A stretch of 51,304 nucleotides of DNA from Desulfobulbus sp. (GCA_009780825.1 WQZH01000016.1:1-51304); one strand, 5' to 3'; counted from the first letter of the stretch, positions 17,606 through 26,450 are shown. The notes: a model not told the origin generated them from the letters alone. Numbers and translations: made by a program.

Positions 17606-18676
17606 ATGAAAGTTGGAATTATCGGCTTGCCGCAAACGGGCAAGAAGACGCTGTTTCAGGTGTTGACCGGTAGCGAATTGCACGAGGCGGGCGGTCAGCC
17701 CAAACCAATTCCCGGAGTGGCCGATATCGTTGATCAGCGCTTTGACTGCCTGGTGGCCATGTATCAGCCGAAAAAAGAGAGCAGGGCCCGCATCGACCTG
17801 GTGCTGCTGCCCAAAATGGAGCAGGAGGCTATTGTCAAGGGCGATATCTTCCGCGACATCAGCGATGTCGATGCCCTCTGCCATGTGGTGCGCACATTTG
17901 AGGACGACTCGATCTATCATGCCGCTGGGTCAATCGATCCGTTGCGTGATGTCGAAGCGGTCAATGCCGAATTGCTGCTCCACGACCAGGTCTTTTTGGA
18001 AAAACGAATCGAACGGCTTGAAGCAGGCTTGAAAAAGGTGAAAAATGAGCGTCAGGCCAAAGAACTCGACCTGCTCAGACGCATGCAGGCCCAGCTTGAG
18101 GACGAACGGCCACTGCGGCTGATGGCGCTGGATGAAGAGGATGATCTGCTGATCCGCAGTTATCCCTTGATCACCCGTAAGGAAATGATACTGGTGTTCA
18201 ATGTTGGTGAAGATCAGGTCGGCAACGCCACCTTGCTCAAGCAGGTGCGCGATCTTTGCGCTGCCGACAAGATGGAGGCGATGACCGTATCCGCCAAGGT
18301 CGAAGCCGAAATTGCCTTGCTGGACAGCGAGGAGGAACGGCAGGAGTTCCGGCGCGATCTCGGCATCGAGCAGCCGGCCCTGGAGGTCCTGGCGTTGCTG
18401 TGCCTCAAAGCCCTTGGCCGGATTTCGTTCTTCACCGTCGGCAAGGACGAGGTGCACCAGTGGCTGGTGCGGGTCAATGCGCCTGCTCCGGCGGCAGCCG
18501 GCGTCATCCACACTGACCTGCAGAAGGGATTCATCCGTGCCGAAGTGATGAAATACGACGAGCTGATTGCCCTGGGCAGCGAGGCGGAGCTGAAAAAAGC
18601 GGGCAAACTGTACGTGCAAGGCAAGGACTATGTCGTTGCCGATGGCGATATCCTTAATATCCGCTTCAATATCTAG
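17606..18676 (+). CDS. YchF/Obg-like P-loop protein with altered switch II (DUF933)
   Basis: This 356-residue homologue of the Obg-family ATPase YchF has a P-loop at residues 7-15 (GLPQTGKKT), a charged coiled coil in the middle (about 125-165) and a NxxE-like base motif (FNVGED, about 194-199). The C-terminal TGS/DUF933 domain contains AAGVIHTDLQKGFIRAEV and a terminal DGDILNIRFN. At the G3 position, where YchF has DxAGL, the sequence reads IDLVLLPK, so the switch II glycine is lost. YchF binds ribosomes and hydrolyses ATP; this paralogue may bind nucleotide without normal hydrolysis (inference). A strong AAAGGAAAAAGGG precedes the ATG. Probable housekeeping YchF is expected elsewhere in the genome. 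Confidence 0.85.
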   Translation: MKVGIIGLPQTGKKTLFQVLTGSELHEAGGQPKPIPGVADIVDQRFDCLVAMYQPKKESRARIDLVLLPKMEQEAIVKGDIFRDISDVDALCHVVRTFEDDSIYHAAGSIDPLRDVEAVNAELLLHDQVFLEKRIERLEAGLKKVKNERQAKELDLLRRMQAQLEDERPLRLMALDEEDDLLIRSYPLITRKEMILVFNVGEDQVGNATLLKQVRDLCAADKMEAMTVSAKVEAEIALLDSEEERQEFRRDLGIEQPALEVLALLCLKALGRISFFTVGKDEVHQWLVRVNAPAPAAAGVIHTDLQKGFIRAEVMKYDELIALGSEAELKKAGKLYVQGKDYVVADGDILNIRFNI

Positions 18677-18773
18677 TCCGCTCCGGCGCAGCGGAATGAT
18701 ATCGGAAACGGCGGTGGCAACGCTTGCGGCCTCTTGCCGCCTGCCTGGATTCCTGTGGTGAGGAGATGCAACC

Positions 18774-19871
18774 ATGCCGACCCATGTGAAAAAGGTGTTT
18801 GTTTCCCAACTGACCGGGGGGCAACAATTTCAGGACGTCTTTTTGGTGGCGAAAAAGTCGTCGGCCGAAACCAAGGCCGGCAAACCCTATCTGGCCCTGG
18901 CGCTGATGGACCGTACCGGTGAAGTCGAAGCCAGGGTATGGGACAATGCCCTCCAGTTCGATTCCCAGGCCGAGGAGGGAAATTTCGTCCTGGTGCAAGC
19001 CGTGGCCAAGCCGTTCCGTGCCCAGATGCAGCTTGGCGTGAGTGCCCTGCAGCAAGTGGATGAGGCCACGGTTGCCATGGCCGATTTTCTGCCGGCGAGT
19101 TCCCGGTCATTGGCGGACATGGCCGCGGAACTTGAGGGCGTTATCGCTTCCATCAGCGACCAGCCGCTGCAAGAGCTGCTGCGGGTGCTTTTCCACGGCG
19201 ACACCATGGCCCGTTTCCAGCGGGCGCCCGCAGCGAAAAGACTTCATCACGCCTATATTGGCGGCCTGATCGAACATACCTTGTCGGTTGTCGGCATGGC
19301 GGAAAAAGCTGCGGCCCATTACAGCCTGATCGACCGGGACATGCTCGTTGCCGGAGCCCTGGTGCATGACCTGGCCAAAATTGAGGAATTTGATTTCAGC
19401 CGTCCGGTATTCGGCTACACCGACCGGGGCCGGCTGGTCGGCCATCTGGTCCTGGGCGCGGGATTGGTACGCCAGGCGGCCGCGCAGGTGCCTGCGCTCG
19501 ATGCCGGGCAGGTGGACCGTTTGCTGCATATCATCCTCAGCCACCATGGCCAATACGATTTCGGCTCGCCGGTCCTGCCGATGACACCCGAGGCCATCCT
19601 GCTGCATCATCTCGATGACATCGACGCCAAGCTGAACTACATGGCCGGGCTGCAAACAAAGATGAATGGCGACGGCTGGCAGTGGACCGAGTATCAGCGG
19701 CATCTGGAACGTTTCCTGTACCTCAAGGCGTCTCACGCAGACCAAGTGCTGGATGAAGGAGACCTCCCCCCGGAGGGGCCGCCCAGGGCCGAGGAACAAC
19801 CTCCGCATCCGGCCGCTTCGCTGCCCCTCGTCAGGAAGACAGCGGATCAACGTCAGCAGACCCTGTTCTGA
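18774..19871 (+). CDS. YhaM-type 3'-5' exoribonuclease (OB fold plus HD domain)
   Basis: This 365-residue protein has an N-terminal nucleic-acid-binding OB fold (about 8-100; FLVAKKSSAETKAGKPYLAL, DRTGEVEARVWD), then an HD phosphohydrolase domain (about 155-310). Metal ligands are H159 in LHHAYIGG, H168 in EHT, H198-D199 in LVHDLAK, and HHG further on (LSHHGQYDFGSP). This order matches YhaM/CBF1-family 3'-5' exoribonucleases. The ATG has GAGGAG 8 nt upstream. The C-terminal 40 residues are Pro/Glu-rich and probably disordered. It is followed after 3 nt by holB, so translation is likely coupled. Activity on RNA versus DNA is not shown. Confidence 0.85.
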   Translation: MPTHVKKVFVSQLTGGQQFQDVFLVAKKSSAETKAGKPYLALALMDRTGEVEARVWDNALQFDSQAEEGNFVLVQAVAKPFRAQMQLGVSALQQVDEATVAMADFLPASSRSLADMAAELEGVIASISDQPLQELLRVLFHGDTMARFQRAPAAKRLHHAYIGGLIEHTLSVVGMAEKAAAHYSLIDRDMLVAGALVHDLAKIEEFDFSRPVFGYTDRGRLVGHLVLGAGLVRQAAAQVPALDAGQVDRLLHIILSHHGQYDFGSPVLPMTPEAILLHHLDDIDAKLNYMAGLQTKMNGDGWQWTEYQRHLERFLYLKASHADQVLDEGDLPPEGPPRAEEQPPHPAASLPLVRKTADQRQQTLF

Positions 19872-19874
19872 GCC

Positions 19875-20873
19875 ATGGCCTTTTCCTCGATCCTCGGCCA
19901 GACCAAGGCCTTGACCCTGCTGAGCCGAGCCTTGGCGAGTGGGCGTTTGCCCCATGCCTATCTCTTCGCCGGTCCAGATGGGGTGGGGAAAACCACAGCG
20001 GCCCAGGACCTGGCAGCAATTCTCCTCTGCCGCCGGCCGGAAGAGGGCCGTCCGTGCGGCCATTGCTCCGGCTGCACCAAGTATCGGTCCGGCAACCATC
20101 CCGATTTTGTCCGCATCCGGCCTGATGGGGCCGCCATCAAAATTGACCAGGTCCGGGAGCTGAAAAAGGCCCTCAATTTTGCTCCGTTCGAGAGAGGCAT
20201 GCGGGTCGTGCTTGTGGAGGAGGTGCAAACCATGCGACGGGAGGCAGGAAACAGCCTGCTCAAGGTGCTGGAAGAGCCTCCGCCAGGCAATTTACTCATT
20301 TTAATCGGCATTGGAGGCGCCGGGATGATCCTCGACACCATCGTCTCCCGCTGCCAGGTGATTCCGTTCACTCCTTTGCCGCTTGGGCTGGCGGCAGCGA
20401 TCATCCGGCAGCATCGGCCGGAGTTGGATACGGTCGACAGCGAGGCCCTGGCAGCCTTGGCTGACGGTTGTCCCGGGCAGGCCTTGGCCCTTGAGGCCGA
20501 CGGTATTTTGACCTTGTACCGGCGCATCGTGGCGGAACTGAACCCTTTGCGGGAAAAGACAGCCATCCGGACGGAACATGCCTTGGCCCTGGCAGTCGAT
20601 CTGGCAGAGGCCAAGGAAGGTCTGGAGCCCTTCTTGACCCTGTTGCGGATTTTTTTTAAGAATGTGATGGCGGCTCACGGAGGTGGGAGTATGAGCCGTT
20701 CCTGCCCCCCCGAAGTGGAGCAGGCAAGAGAACGCTGGAATTTGGCCCGTCTTTCTGCTAAAATAGCAACAGTTGATCTTGCGGAGCAGGCGCTTGCCAG
20801 AAACTGCAACCGTGGCTTGATCAGCGAAGTGCTGCTCTTGGATCTGTTTGACTGTAGCCCTCCTGTGACCTGA
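19875..20873 (+). CDS. holB: DNA polymerase III clamp loader subunit delta'
   Basis: This 332-residue AAA+ clamp-loader protein begins FSSILGQTKALTLLSRAL, typical of delta'. It has a Walker A-like loop GPDGVGKTT (about 33-41), a zinc module CGHCSGC (about 62-68, with an upstream Cys), and a degenerate Walker B VLVEEVQTM. The sensor 1 region shows LLKVLEEPPP and IVSRCQ (the SRC arginine motif). A lid and helical collar domain follows. The Walker A is more complete than in E. coli delta', which does not bind ATP. It starts 3 nt after the preceding gene and is followed by ricT after 6 nt. This ricT-holB arrangement is common in bacteria. Confidence 0.92.
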   Translation: MAFSSILGQTKALTLLSRALASGRLPHAYLFAGPDGVGKTTAAQDLAAILLCRRPEEGRPCGHCSGCTKYRSGNHPDFVRIRPDGAAIKIDQVRELKKALNFAPFERGMRVVLVEEVQTMRREAGNSLLKVLEEPPPGNLLILIGIGGAGMILDTIVSRCQVIPFTPLPLGLAAAIIRQHRPELDTVDSEALAALADGCPGQALALEADGILTLYRRIVAELNPLREKTAIRTEHALALAVDLAEAKEGLEPFLTLLRIFFKNVMAAHGGGSMSRSCPPEVEQARERWNLARLSAKIATVDLAEQALARNCNRGLISEVLLLDLFDCSPPVT

Positions 20874-20879
20874 ATAATC

Positions 20880-21848
20880 ATGACTGACAGCCCGAGCGAG
20901 CCGCAACCCTCCCATTTTTCCTCGACAGAGGAAAACAGAGGCGAGGAGGCGGCATTATATTACTATAAGTTCCGTTTTCGTGAGCAGGGACAGGAGTCCA
21001 CCGGTCACGCCCAGTTGGCCGATTTGGCGCGTGGGGATCAGGTGATGATCCGGTCCGAACACGGGGCTGAGCCAGCCGTCGTGACTGGTCGCTTTCTTGA
21101 CGTTGCGGATGTCGATCAACCGTTCGGCTACCGGATTCATCGGCTAGCCAGCGCCGAGGAAAGAGAGAAATACGTCCTGTTGCCGCAGTTGGAACAGGAT
21201 GCCTTCCGACTCTGCCAGCGGCAGATCGAGCGCCTTGATCTGCCCATGCACATGGTGCGGGTGGAACGGTTTTTCAATGGTTCCAAAATCATCTTTTATT
21301 TCACCGCTGAAAGCCGGGTCGATTTCCGGGAGCTGGTCAAGGTGCTGGTCCAGGAATTCCGTACCCGGGTGGAAATGCGCCAGATCGGCGTTCGCCACGA
21401 AACCCAGATGATCGGCGGGCTCGGTCCCTGCGGTCGTGAGTTATGCTGCACTTCCTTTCTCGACAAGTTTGATTCGGTCTCGATCAAGATGGCCAAGACC
21501 CAGGACTTGCCCCTCAACCCAGCCAAAATTTCGGGGCTGTGCAACCGTTTGCTCTGTTGTCTGACCTACGAGTACGAGACCTATAAATCGATGAAGAAGG
21601 GAATGCCCCGAGTGGGTCGGCAGATCCAGTTCGAGGGACGTATCTACCAGGTCAGCCGGCTGATCCCGTTGCTTGGCAAGGTGGCCGCGGTTGACGCTGA
21701 CGGCGAGGAGCGGCTGTTTGTCGAGGAGGAATGGCGGGCCGCCGATCCGATTCCGAAAAGTATCGGGCGTAAGGGGCCAGGGAAGAAGAGCCGACACACG
21801 ACCATTGACATCTGGGGCGTCCAAGAAGAGCAGGTCGAGGACGATTGA
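20880..21848 (+). CDS. ricT: PSP1-domain protein RicT (YaaT)
   Basis: This 322-residue PSP1-domain protein has the domain at about residues 25-235. It carries the RicT cysteines in two clusters: GPCGRELCC (C184, C189, C190) and SGLCNRLLCC (C221, C226, C227), which ligate [4Fe-4S] clusters in studied RicT complexes. Other family stretches are ERFFNGSKIIFYFTAESRVD and IGGLGPCG. In Bacillus, RicT acts with RicA and RicF to stimulate RNase Y-dependent RNA maturation. Here it sits next to a YhaM-like nuclease, which suits a link to RNA metabolism, although the RicA/RicF partners are not in view. It lies 6 nt after holB. The acidic C-terminal tail is disordered. Confidence 0.9.
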   Translation: MTDSPSEPQPSHFSSTEENRGEEAALYYYKFRFREQGQESTGHAQLADLARGDQVMIRSEHGAEPAVVTGRFLDVADVDQPFGYRIHRLASAEEREKYVLLPQLEQDAFRLCQRQIERLDLPMHMVRVERFFNGSKIIFYFTAESRVDFRELVKVLVQEFRTRVEMRQIGVRHETQMIGGLGPCGRELCCTSFLDKFDSVSIKMAKTQDLPLNPAKISGLCNRLLCCLTYEYETYKSMKKGMPRVGRQIQFEGRIYQVSRLIPLLGKVAAVDADGEERLFVEEEWRAADPIPKSIGRKGPGKKSRHTTIDIWGVQEEQVEDD

Positions 21849-21934
21849 TCGTTCTCCGATCTGGGCAAACGACCCGGCGCATCGCCGGGCCACTCCCGGT
21901 AACCCCTTGTTTTCTGCAAGCCTAACGATTGAGC

Positions 21935-23878
21935 ATGCCAACCTACGTCACCACTCCGATTTATTATGTCAATGCCATGCCCCACCTGGGGCATGCCTAC
22001 ACCACGATCGTCGCCGATGTGTACAGCCGCTTTCGGCGGCTGTGCGGCGACGATGTCCGTTTCCAGACCGGCACAGACGAGCATGGCGAGAAGATTGCCG
22101 AAGCTGCCGCCAAGGCCGGAGAAACGCCACGGGCCTATGTCGATCGGATCGCCGCCGCTTTCAGGGCAACCTGGCCGCATCTCTCCATCCTGCCGGATCA
22201 CGTCATTCGGACCACCGATGCCGACCATATCAAGACGGTGCAGGATATTCTCCAGCGGGTGTATGATCAGGACGACATCTATTTCAGCGAATATTCGGGA
22301 CTGTATTGCAAAGGTTGCGAGCGGTTCCTTACCGAGAAGGAGTTGGTGGAAGGCCGGTGTCCCGATCATCTGGTGGCGCCGAAGCCCATTACCGAGCAGA
22401 ATTATTTTTTTCGGATGTCCAACTATCAGGAGTGGCTGATCGACTATATCCATGCCAATCCAGACTTCATCACACCAGAACGCTACCGCAACGAAGTGCT
22501 GTCGTTTCTGAGCGAGCCGCTGGAGGATTTGTGCATCTCCCGGCCGACCTCGCGTCTGACCTGGGGTATTCCGTTGCCCTTTGATCCAAACTTCGTCACC
22601 TATGTCTGGTTTGATGCCCTGATCAACTATCTCACCGGCATCGGCTATCCCGACGATCCGAATTTTGCCCGCTACTGGGCGGCGGCCGAGCATGTCATCG
22701 CCAAGGACATCCTCAAGCCCCATGCCATTTACTGGCCGACCATGCTGCGGGCCATGGAACTCGAACCGTATCAGCGCCTCCATGTGCATGGGTATTGGAA
22801 CGTGGATGCCACCAAGATGTCCAAGTCACTGGGTAACGTCGTCCGGCCACGCGAGCTGGTCGAAGCCTATGGCGTGGACACGGTCCGCTATTTTGTTCTC
22901 CGTGAGATGAGCTTCGGCCTGGATGCCTCTTTTTCCAGCAACGCCATTCTTGCCCGGCACAACGCCGACCTCGCCAACGATCTCGGCAATCTCTTTTCCC
23001 GCTCTCTGGCCATGATCGACAAATATGTAGGTGGGCACGTGCCGGAGCGGGAATCGGGCGGGGTCTTCACTCCGGATGACCGCGAGTTGATGAGCGCGGT
23101 GTCCGCCATGGTGGCCGAGTACCGTGCGTATATGGACGAATTTGCCTTTCATAGGGCACTGCAGGCCGTTTGGGAGGCGATCGGGCTGCTGAACCGTTAC
23201 ATCGTGACTAATGCCCCTTGGGAATTGGCCAAACATTCGCGCCAGACCGAGCGGCTGCATACAGTGCTCTCGTTTCTGGCCGAAGCGCTTTGGAAAATTA
23301 CCCTGGTGCTGGGACCGGTCATGCCGGGGACAGCCGCCAAAATGGCCACAGCCCTTGGCATGACCGGCCAGTTCGCCAGCGCGGTCATCGACGATGCCGT
23401 AATCTGGGGGGGCATCCCTGGCGGCACGGTCATCGGCAAGAGCGGTCCGCTGTTTCCCCGGGTGGAAAAAGAGGTGGAACCGGCTGCCGTGGCTACTGCC
23501 AAGCAGCTGGCGAAGGAAGAGGCTGATTCTGGCTTGGGCGAAGGATTGATCAGTTTCGATCAGTTCAAGGCGATCGACTTGCGGGTTGCGGAAATAGTGG
23601 CCGCCGAAAAGGTAGCCAAGTCGGACCGCCTGCTCAAATTGACGGTGAAGGCGCCGGAGGAACGAACCATTGTTGCTGGTATCGCCCAGTATTATCGGCC
23701 GGAAGCGCTCATTGGCCAGAAGGTGATTGTCGTTGCTAACCTCAAGCCAGCCAAACTGATGGGCATCCCCTCGCAGGGAATGGTGCTGGCCGCCAAGGAG
23801 CGCCTGGCCGATGGTACGGAACGACTGGTGGTGACCACGGTGGCAGAGTCGGTTGCGGCCGGCAGCCAAGTGACTTGA
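21935..23878 (+). CDS. metG: Methionyl-tRNA synthetase
   Basis: MetG charges tRNA-Met with methionine in the cytoplasm. The 647-residue protein has the HIGH-type motif HLGH (17-20) and the KMSKS motif (294-298). A knuckle with CxxC (C125, C128) and a following CPDH gives a single CxxC/CxxH zinc site. The anticodon-binding helical bundle lies at about 360-510. A C-terminal Trbp111/EMAP-type tRNA-binding domain spans about 540-647 (ISFDQFKAIDLRVAEIVAAE). ATG 21935 is used; an in-frame TTG two codons upstream is less likely. No strong Shine-Dalgarno is seen. The gap to ricT is 86 nt. Confidence 0.95.
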   Translation: MPTYVTTPIYYVNAMPHLGHAYTTIVADVYSRFRRLCGDDVRFQTGTDEHGEKIAEAAAKAGETPRAYVDRIAAAFRATWPHLSILPDHVIRTTDADHIKTVQDILQRVYDQDDIYFSEYSGLYCKGCERFLTEKELVEGRCPDHLVAPKPITEQNYFFRMSNYQEWLIDYIHANPDFITPERYRNEVLSFLSEPLEDLCISRPTSRLTWGIPLPFDPNFVTYVWFDALINYLTGIGYPDDPNFARYWAAAEHVIAKDILKPHAIYWPTMLRAMELEPYQRLHVHGYWNVDATKMSKSLGNVVRPRELVEAYGVDTVRYFVLREMSFGLDASFSSNAILARHNADLANDLGNLFSRSLAMIDKYVGGHVPERESGGVFTPDDRELMSAVSAMVAEYRAYMDEFAFHRALQAVWEAIGLLNRYIVTNAPWELAKHSRQTERLHTVLSFLAEALWKITLVLGPVMPGTAAKMATALGMTGQFASAVIDDAVIWGGIPGGTVIGKSGPLFPRVEKEVEPAAVATAKQLAKEEADSGLGEGLISFDQFKAIDLRVAEIVAAEKVAKSDRLLKLTVKAPEERTIVAGIAQYYRPEALIGQKVIVVANLKPAKLMGIPSQGMVLAAKERLADGTERLVVTTVAESVAAGSQVT

Positions 23879-23955
23879 GATCAGGCATGCCCCGTTCTCA
23901 TGAGGTGTTTATATAAATGAAACAAGCAATTCGATAGCTCTGGCAGGTGTTCTGT

Positions 23956-24252
23956 ATGTTCATGCTCGGGAATTTTCTCATGGCCTTGGCCACATTGGTC
24001 GATTCCGTCCTCCTCGCCTATATTTGGGTGGTAATTGCCCGGGCGGTCATCACCTGGGTCAATGCCGACCCCTACAACCCGATTGTTCGTTTTCTCCGCC
24101 AGGCGACCGACCCGCTGCTGGTGAAAATTCGCCGAGTCGTGCCGGTCATGGGTGGTCTTGATCTAAGTCCGATGGTCCTCATCCTGATCATCGTCTTTCT
24201 TCGGAGCTTTCTCGTTCCCACGTTGCAGCGGATTGCGCTCAACTTGCAATAA
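23956..24252 (+). CDS. YggT family integral membrane protein
   Basis: This 98-residue protein has two hydrophobic segments (about residues 5-30 and 68-92). Between them lies the YggT signature: ARAVITWVNADPYNPIVRFL, then DPLLVKIRRVVPVMGGLDLSP. YggT proteins are linked to osmotic stress tolerance in E. coli and to chloroplast/cyanobacterial division in other lineages; the biochemical role is unsettled. A GTG (23947) and a second ATG (23962) are alternative starts. It is followed by yggU, a neighbour pairing conserved in many bacteria. Confidence 0.88.
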   Translation: MFMLGNFLMALATLVDSVLLAYIWVVIARAVITWVNADPYNPIVRFLRQATDPLLVKIRRVVPVMGGLDLSPMVLILIIVFLRSFLVPTLQRIALNLQ

Positions 24253-24286
24253 GTACGGCAGCAGAGCATGGTGAGGAAGGGATATC

Positions 24287-24616
24287 ATGGTCTCTCGGGC
24301 TGAGTTTTCCTACCTTCAGTCGCTGCCCGACGGTTCCCTGCTACTTCGTTTGCATGTCCAGCCCCGGGCCGCAGCCAATGGTTTGGCCGGATTGCAGGGA
24401 GACATGCTCAAACTGCGCTTGACCTCGCCGCCGGTGGATGGCAAGGCCAACCAAGCGACCATCGCCTATCTCGCCAAACTGTTCCATTTACCCAAAGCCG
24501 CCTTGGCCATCAGAAGCGGTCACCAGAGCCGGAATAAAACCGTAAACATCATGGGTGCCGACGGAGAGCGGCTTCGCGCCGTGCTGGCCGAACTGCTGCC
24601 GAAAGGGGAAGGTTGA
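24287..24616 (+). CDS. YggU/DUF167 family protein
   Basis: This 109-residue protein has the DUF167 fold and signature: LHVQPRAAANGLAG, then LKLRLTSPPVDGKANQATIAYLAKLF and SGHQSRNKTVNI. The basic, conserved surface suggests nucleic-acid or nucleotide contact, but no function is established for the family. It follows yggT after 34 nt. The ATG is preceded by GAAGGGATATC, a usable ribosome binding site. Confidence 0.9.
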   Translation: MVSRAEFSYLQSLPDGSLLLRLHVQPRAAANGLAGLQGDMLKLRLTSPPVDGKANQATIAYLAKLFHLPKAALAIRSGHQSRNKTVNIMGADGERLRAVLAELLPKGEG

Positions 24617-24636
24617 CAGGGGACAAGGGCATTGCG

Positions 24637-24906
24637 ATGGAAAAACGATGGCCATTCCTGCACATTTTGGGGCTGACGCTTGGGCTGCTGGTGTTGATTA
24701 TGGGAGTGATCGGCGTACTGGTGGCCTTTTGGGGCGGTACGGATCGGCTGGCGAAGACTGAGCTGAAGCGTGAGGCACCGCCGGTCCGGCAGTGTGATCG
24801 TAGCAGCCTGCGCCATGAGGGGCGGTGCGACACGGAGACAGGGGGAGTATTGATGGAACGCGGCCCTGCTGCAAATCTGGAGGCAACACGATGCAGAAAA
24901 AAATAG
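24637..24906 (+). CDS. Small single-TM protein of unknown function
   Basis: An 89-residue product starts at ATG 24637. It has one strong membrane segment (about residues 8-33: ILGLTLGLLVLIMGVIGVLV and AFW), then a basic, Cys-containing tail with low complexity. The frame overlaps the start of the following tpiA-like gene by 16 nt, inside a run of A's, so coupling is possible. The ribosome binding site is weak (AAGGGC). The first 45 residues look protein-like; the rest could be read-through of the tpiA leader. I do not recognise the family. Confidence 0.45.
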   Translation: MEKRWPFLHILGLTLGLLVLIMGVIGVLVAFWGGTDRLAKTELKREAPPVRQCDRSSLRHEGRCDTETGGVLMERGPAANLEATRCRKK

Positions 24907-25571
24907 TGCTGGCTAACTGGAAGGCCAATTTGTCGCCGGACAGGGCTCGGCAATGGTGCGATGCCTTTGTCGGTGCCTTCCGGCCGCGGACCGATCTGGA
25001 AGTGGTACTGGCGGCGTCCTTTCTTGTTCTGGAACGGATTGCTGAGCGGCTACAGCCGCTGACCGGGGTGAGTTTGGCCAGTCAGGGAGTGTCTTCCTAT
25101 CCCCAAGGCAATTATACCGGGGCGATTCCTGCGGCCTGGTTACGTGGCCTGGCTCGATATACTTTGCTCGGTCACCGGGAACGGCGCCGTTATTTCCATG
25201 AGACTGTTCAGGATGTGGCCCGGCAGGCCTACGAGTCTCTGGCGGAAGACCTGCACCCGATCGTGTGCATTGATCGTGACTTGCTAATACCGCAGACAGC
25301 TGCCATGGCCGCCGAAGAGCTGGGGCGGCTGATGTGGGCCTATACGCCCGACACGCCGGCCACCTTTGAGATGGCCAGGGGAACGGCGGAAATTGCCGCT
25401 ATCCTGCCGCAGATCGCCAAAAAAACAGATAACCGACCGGTGATATATGGCGGCGGGGTGACCACCGAGAATGGAGCCGGATTATGGCGGCTTCCGGGAT
25501 TAAACGGCATCATGCTCGGTCAAGGCTGCTTGGATGGCACCGCCTTCGCCACCCTGGTCAACCGGCTGTAG
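24891..25571 (+). CDS. Triosephosphate isomerase homologue lacking the catalytic Glu
   Basis: This 226-residue TIM-barrel protein is clearly related to TpiA: ANWKAN with the substrate lysine K11, LGHRERR with the histidine at H95, IYGGGV and a LDGTAFATLV ending. The catalytic base is missing: the loop AYEPVWAIGTG of true TpiA reads AYTPDTPATF here, with T152 in the glutamate position, and loop 6 is shortened. GHSER has become GHRER, and the phosphate-binding GG is GQG. It is about 25 residues shorter than typical bacterial TpiA. The ATG follows GGAGGC at 8 nt. A catalytically inactive or repurposed paralogue is the best reading. It may be automatically annotated as tpiA; normal isomerase activity is doubtful. 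Confidence 0.82.
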   Translation: MQKKIVLANWKANLSPDRARQWCDAFVGAFRPRTDLEVVLAASFLVLERIAERLQPLTGVSLASQGVSSYPQGNYTGAIPAAWLRGLARYTLLGHRERRRYFHETVQDVARQAYESLAEDLHPIVCIDRDLLIPQTAAMAAEELGRLMWAYTPDTPATFEMARGTAEIAAILPQIAKKTDNRPVIYGGGVTTENGAGLWRLPGLNGIMLGQGCLDGTAFATLVNRL

Positions 25572-25613
25572 ACGGAAGGTTTCGAGGAAGAGATATGCCT
25601 TCTTCGCCTGGGG

Positions 25614-26450
25614 CTACATCGACAGCAGACGGCGGATTCGCTCATCCATGGGAGGATGGGTCGAGAAGAGATTGGCGACGGTGCCGCCGCCAAGTGGGTT
25701 GACGATATACATTTGGGCTGATGCCGGGTTCACGTCCATCGGTCGCTGGGCATTGTAGTGGGCGAGCTTGTTGAGGGCGCTGGCTAGGGATTTGGGATGC
25801 CCGCAGATCGTGGCACCGGTGGCGTCAGCCATATATTCGCGGCCGCGGGAGATGGCCATCTGGATAAGAGTCGCGGCCAGCGGTGCCACCAACATGGTCA
25901 CCAGCATGATCAGCGGATTGCCGCCGCCTTCCTCGTCACGGCGTCCTCCGCCAAACAGCATCGCCCACTGGGCCATAGTGGCCAGATAGGCGATCGCTCC
26001 CGCCATGACCGCGGCAATCGAGCCGATGAGAATGTCTCGATTCTTGATATGAGCCAGTTCATGGGCAATGACGCCTTCGAGTTCGTGACGATCCAGCGCT
26101 TGCAGTAGGCCGGTGGTGACCGCCACCGCCGCGTGTTCCGGATCTCGGCCGGTGGCAAAAGCGTTGGGGGTCGATTCATCGATCACGTACACCTTGGGTT
26201 TGGGGAGCCCGGCCCGCGAGGCCAATCCGGCCACGAGCGCATGCAGATCGGACGCCTCTGCGGGCGAAACCTCGCGGGCGCGATTCATGGCCAAGGCCAT
26301 CTTGTCCGAATTCCAGTAAGCAAAAAAATTCAGGCCTACGGCCAGCAACAGGGCGATGACCATGCCCTGCCTGCCGCCCATTGCCTGGCCGGCGATCATG
26401 AACAAGGCGGTGAGCGCCGCCATGAGCATGCATGTTTTCACGGTATTCAT
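25614..26450 (-). CDS. htpX: Membrane zinc protease HtpX
   Basis: This is an M48B metalloprotease of 278 residues that degrades misfolded inner-membrane proteins. Two N-terminal membrane segments (about 5-22 and 28-46) precede the cytoplasmic domain. The zinc site HELAH is at 130-134, and the third ligand is the Glu in GREYMADATGA. Two more hydrophobic stretches follow HEXXH (about 140-160 and 175-195). ATG 26450 is preceded by AAAGGATGG; a longer in-frame start at 26549 would run through the 20-bp hairpin and is rejected. It is convergent with the tpiA-like gene, 42 nt apart. Confidence 0.92.
   Translation of the reverse strand: MNTVKTCMLMAALTALFMIAGQAMGGRQGMVIALLLAVGLNFFAYWNSDKMALAMNRAREVSPAEASDLHALVAGLASRAGLPKPKVYVIDESTPNAFATGRDPEHAAVAVTTGLLQALDRHELEGVIAHELAHIKNRDILIGSIAAVMAGAIAYLATMAQWAMLFGGGRRDEEGGGNPLIMLVTMLVAPLAATLIQMAISRGREYMADATGATICGHPKSLASALNKLAHYNAQRPMDVNPASAQMYIVNPLGGGTVANLFSTHPPMDERIRRLLSM

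Noticed and set aside
19107..20228. A 373-codon minus-strand frame over the YhaM-like gene and holB
   Set aside because: Both plus-strand genes carry clear catalytic motifs in the expected places; the antisense frame does not.
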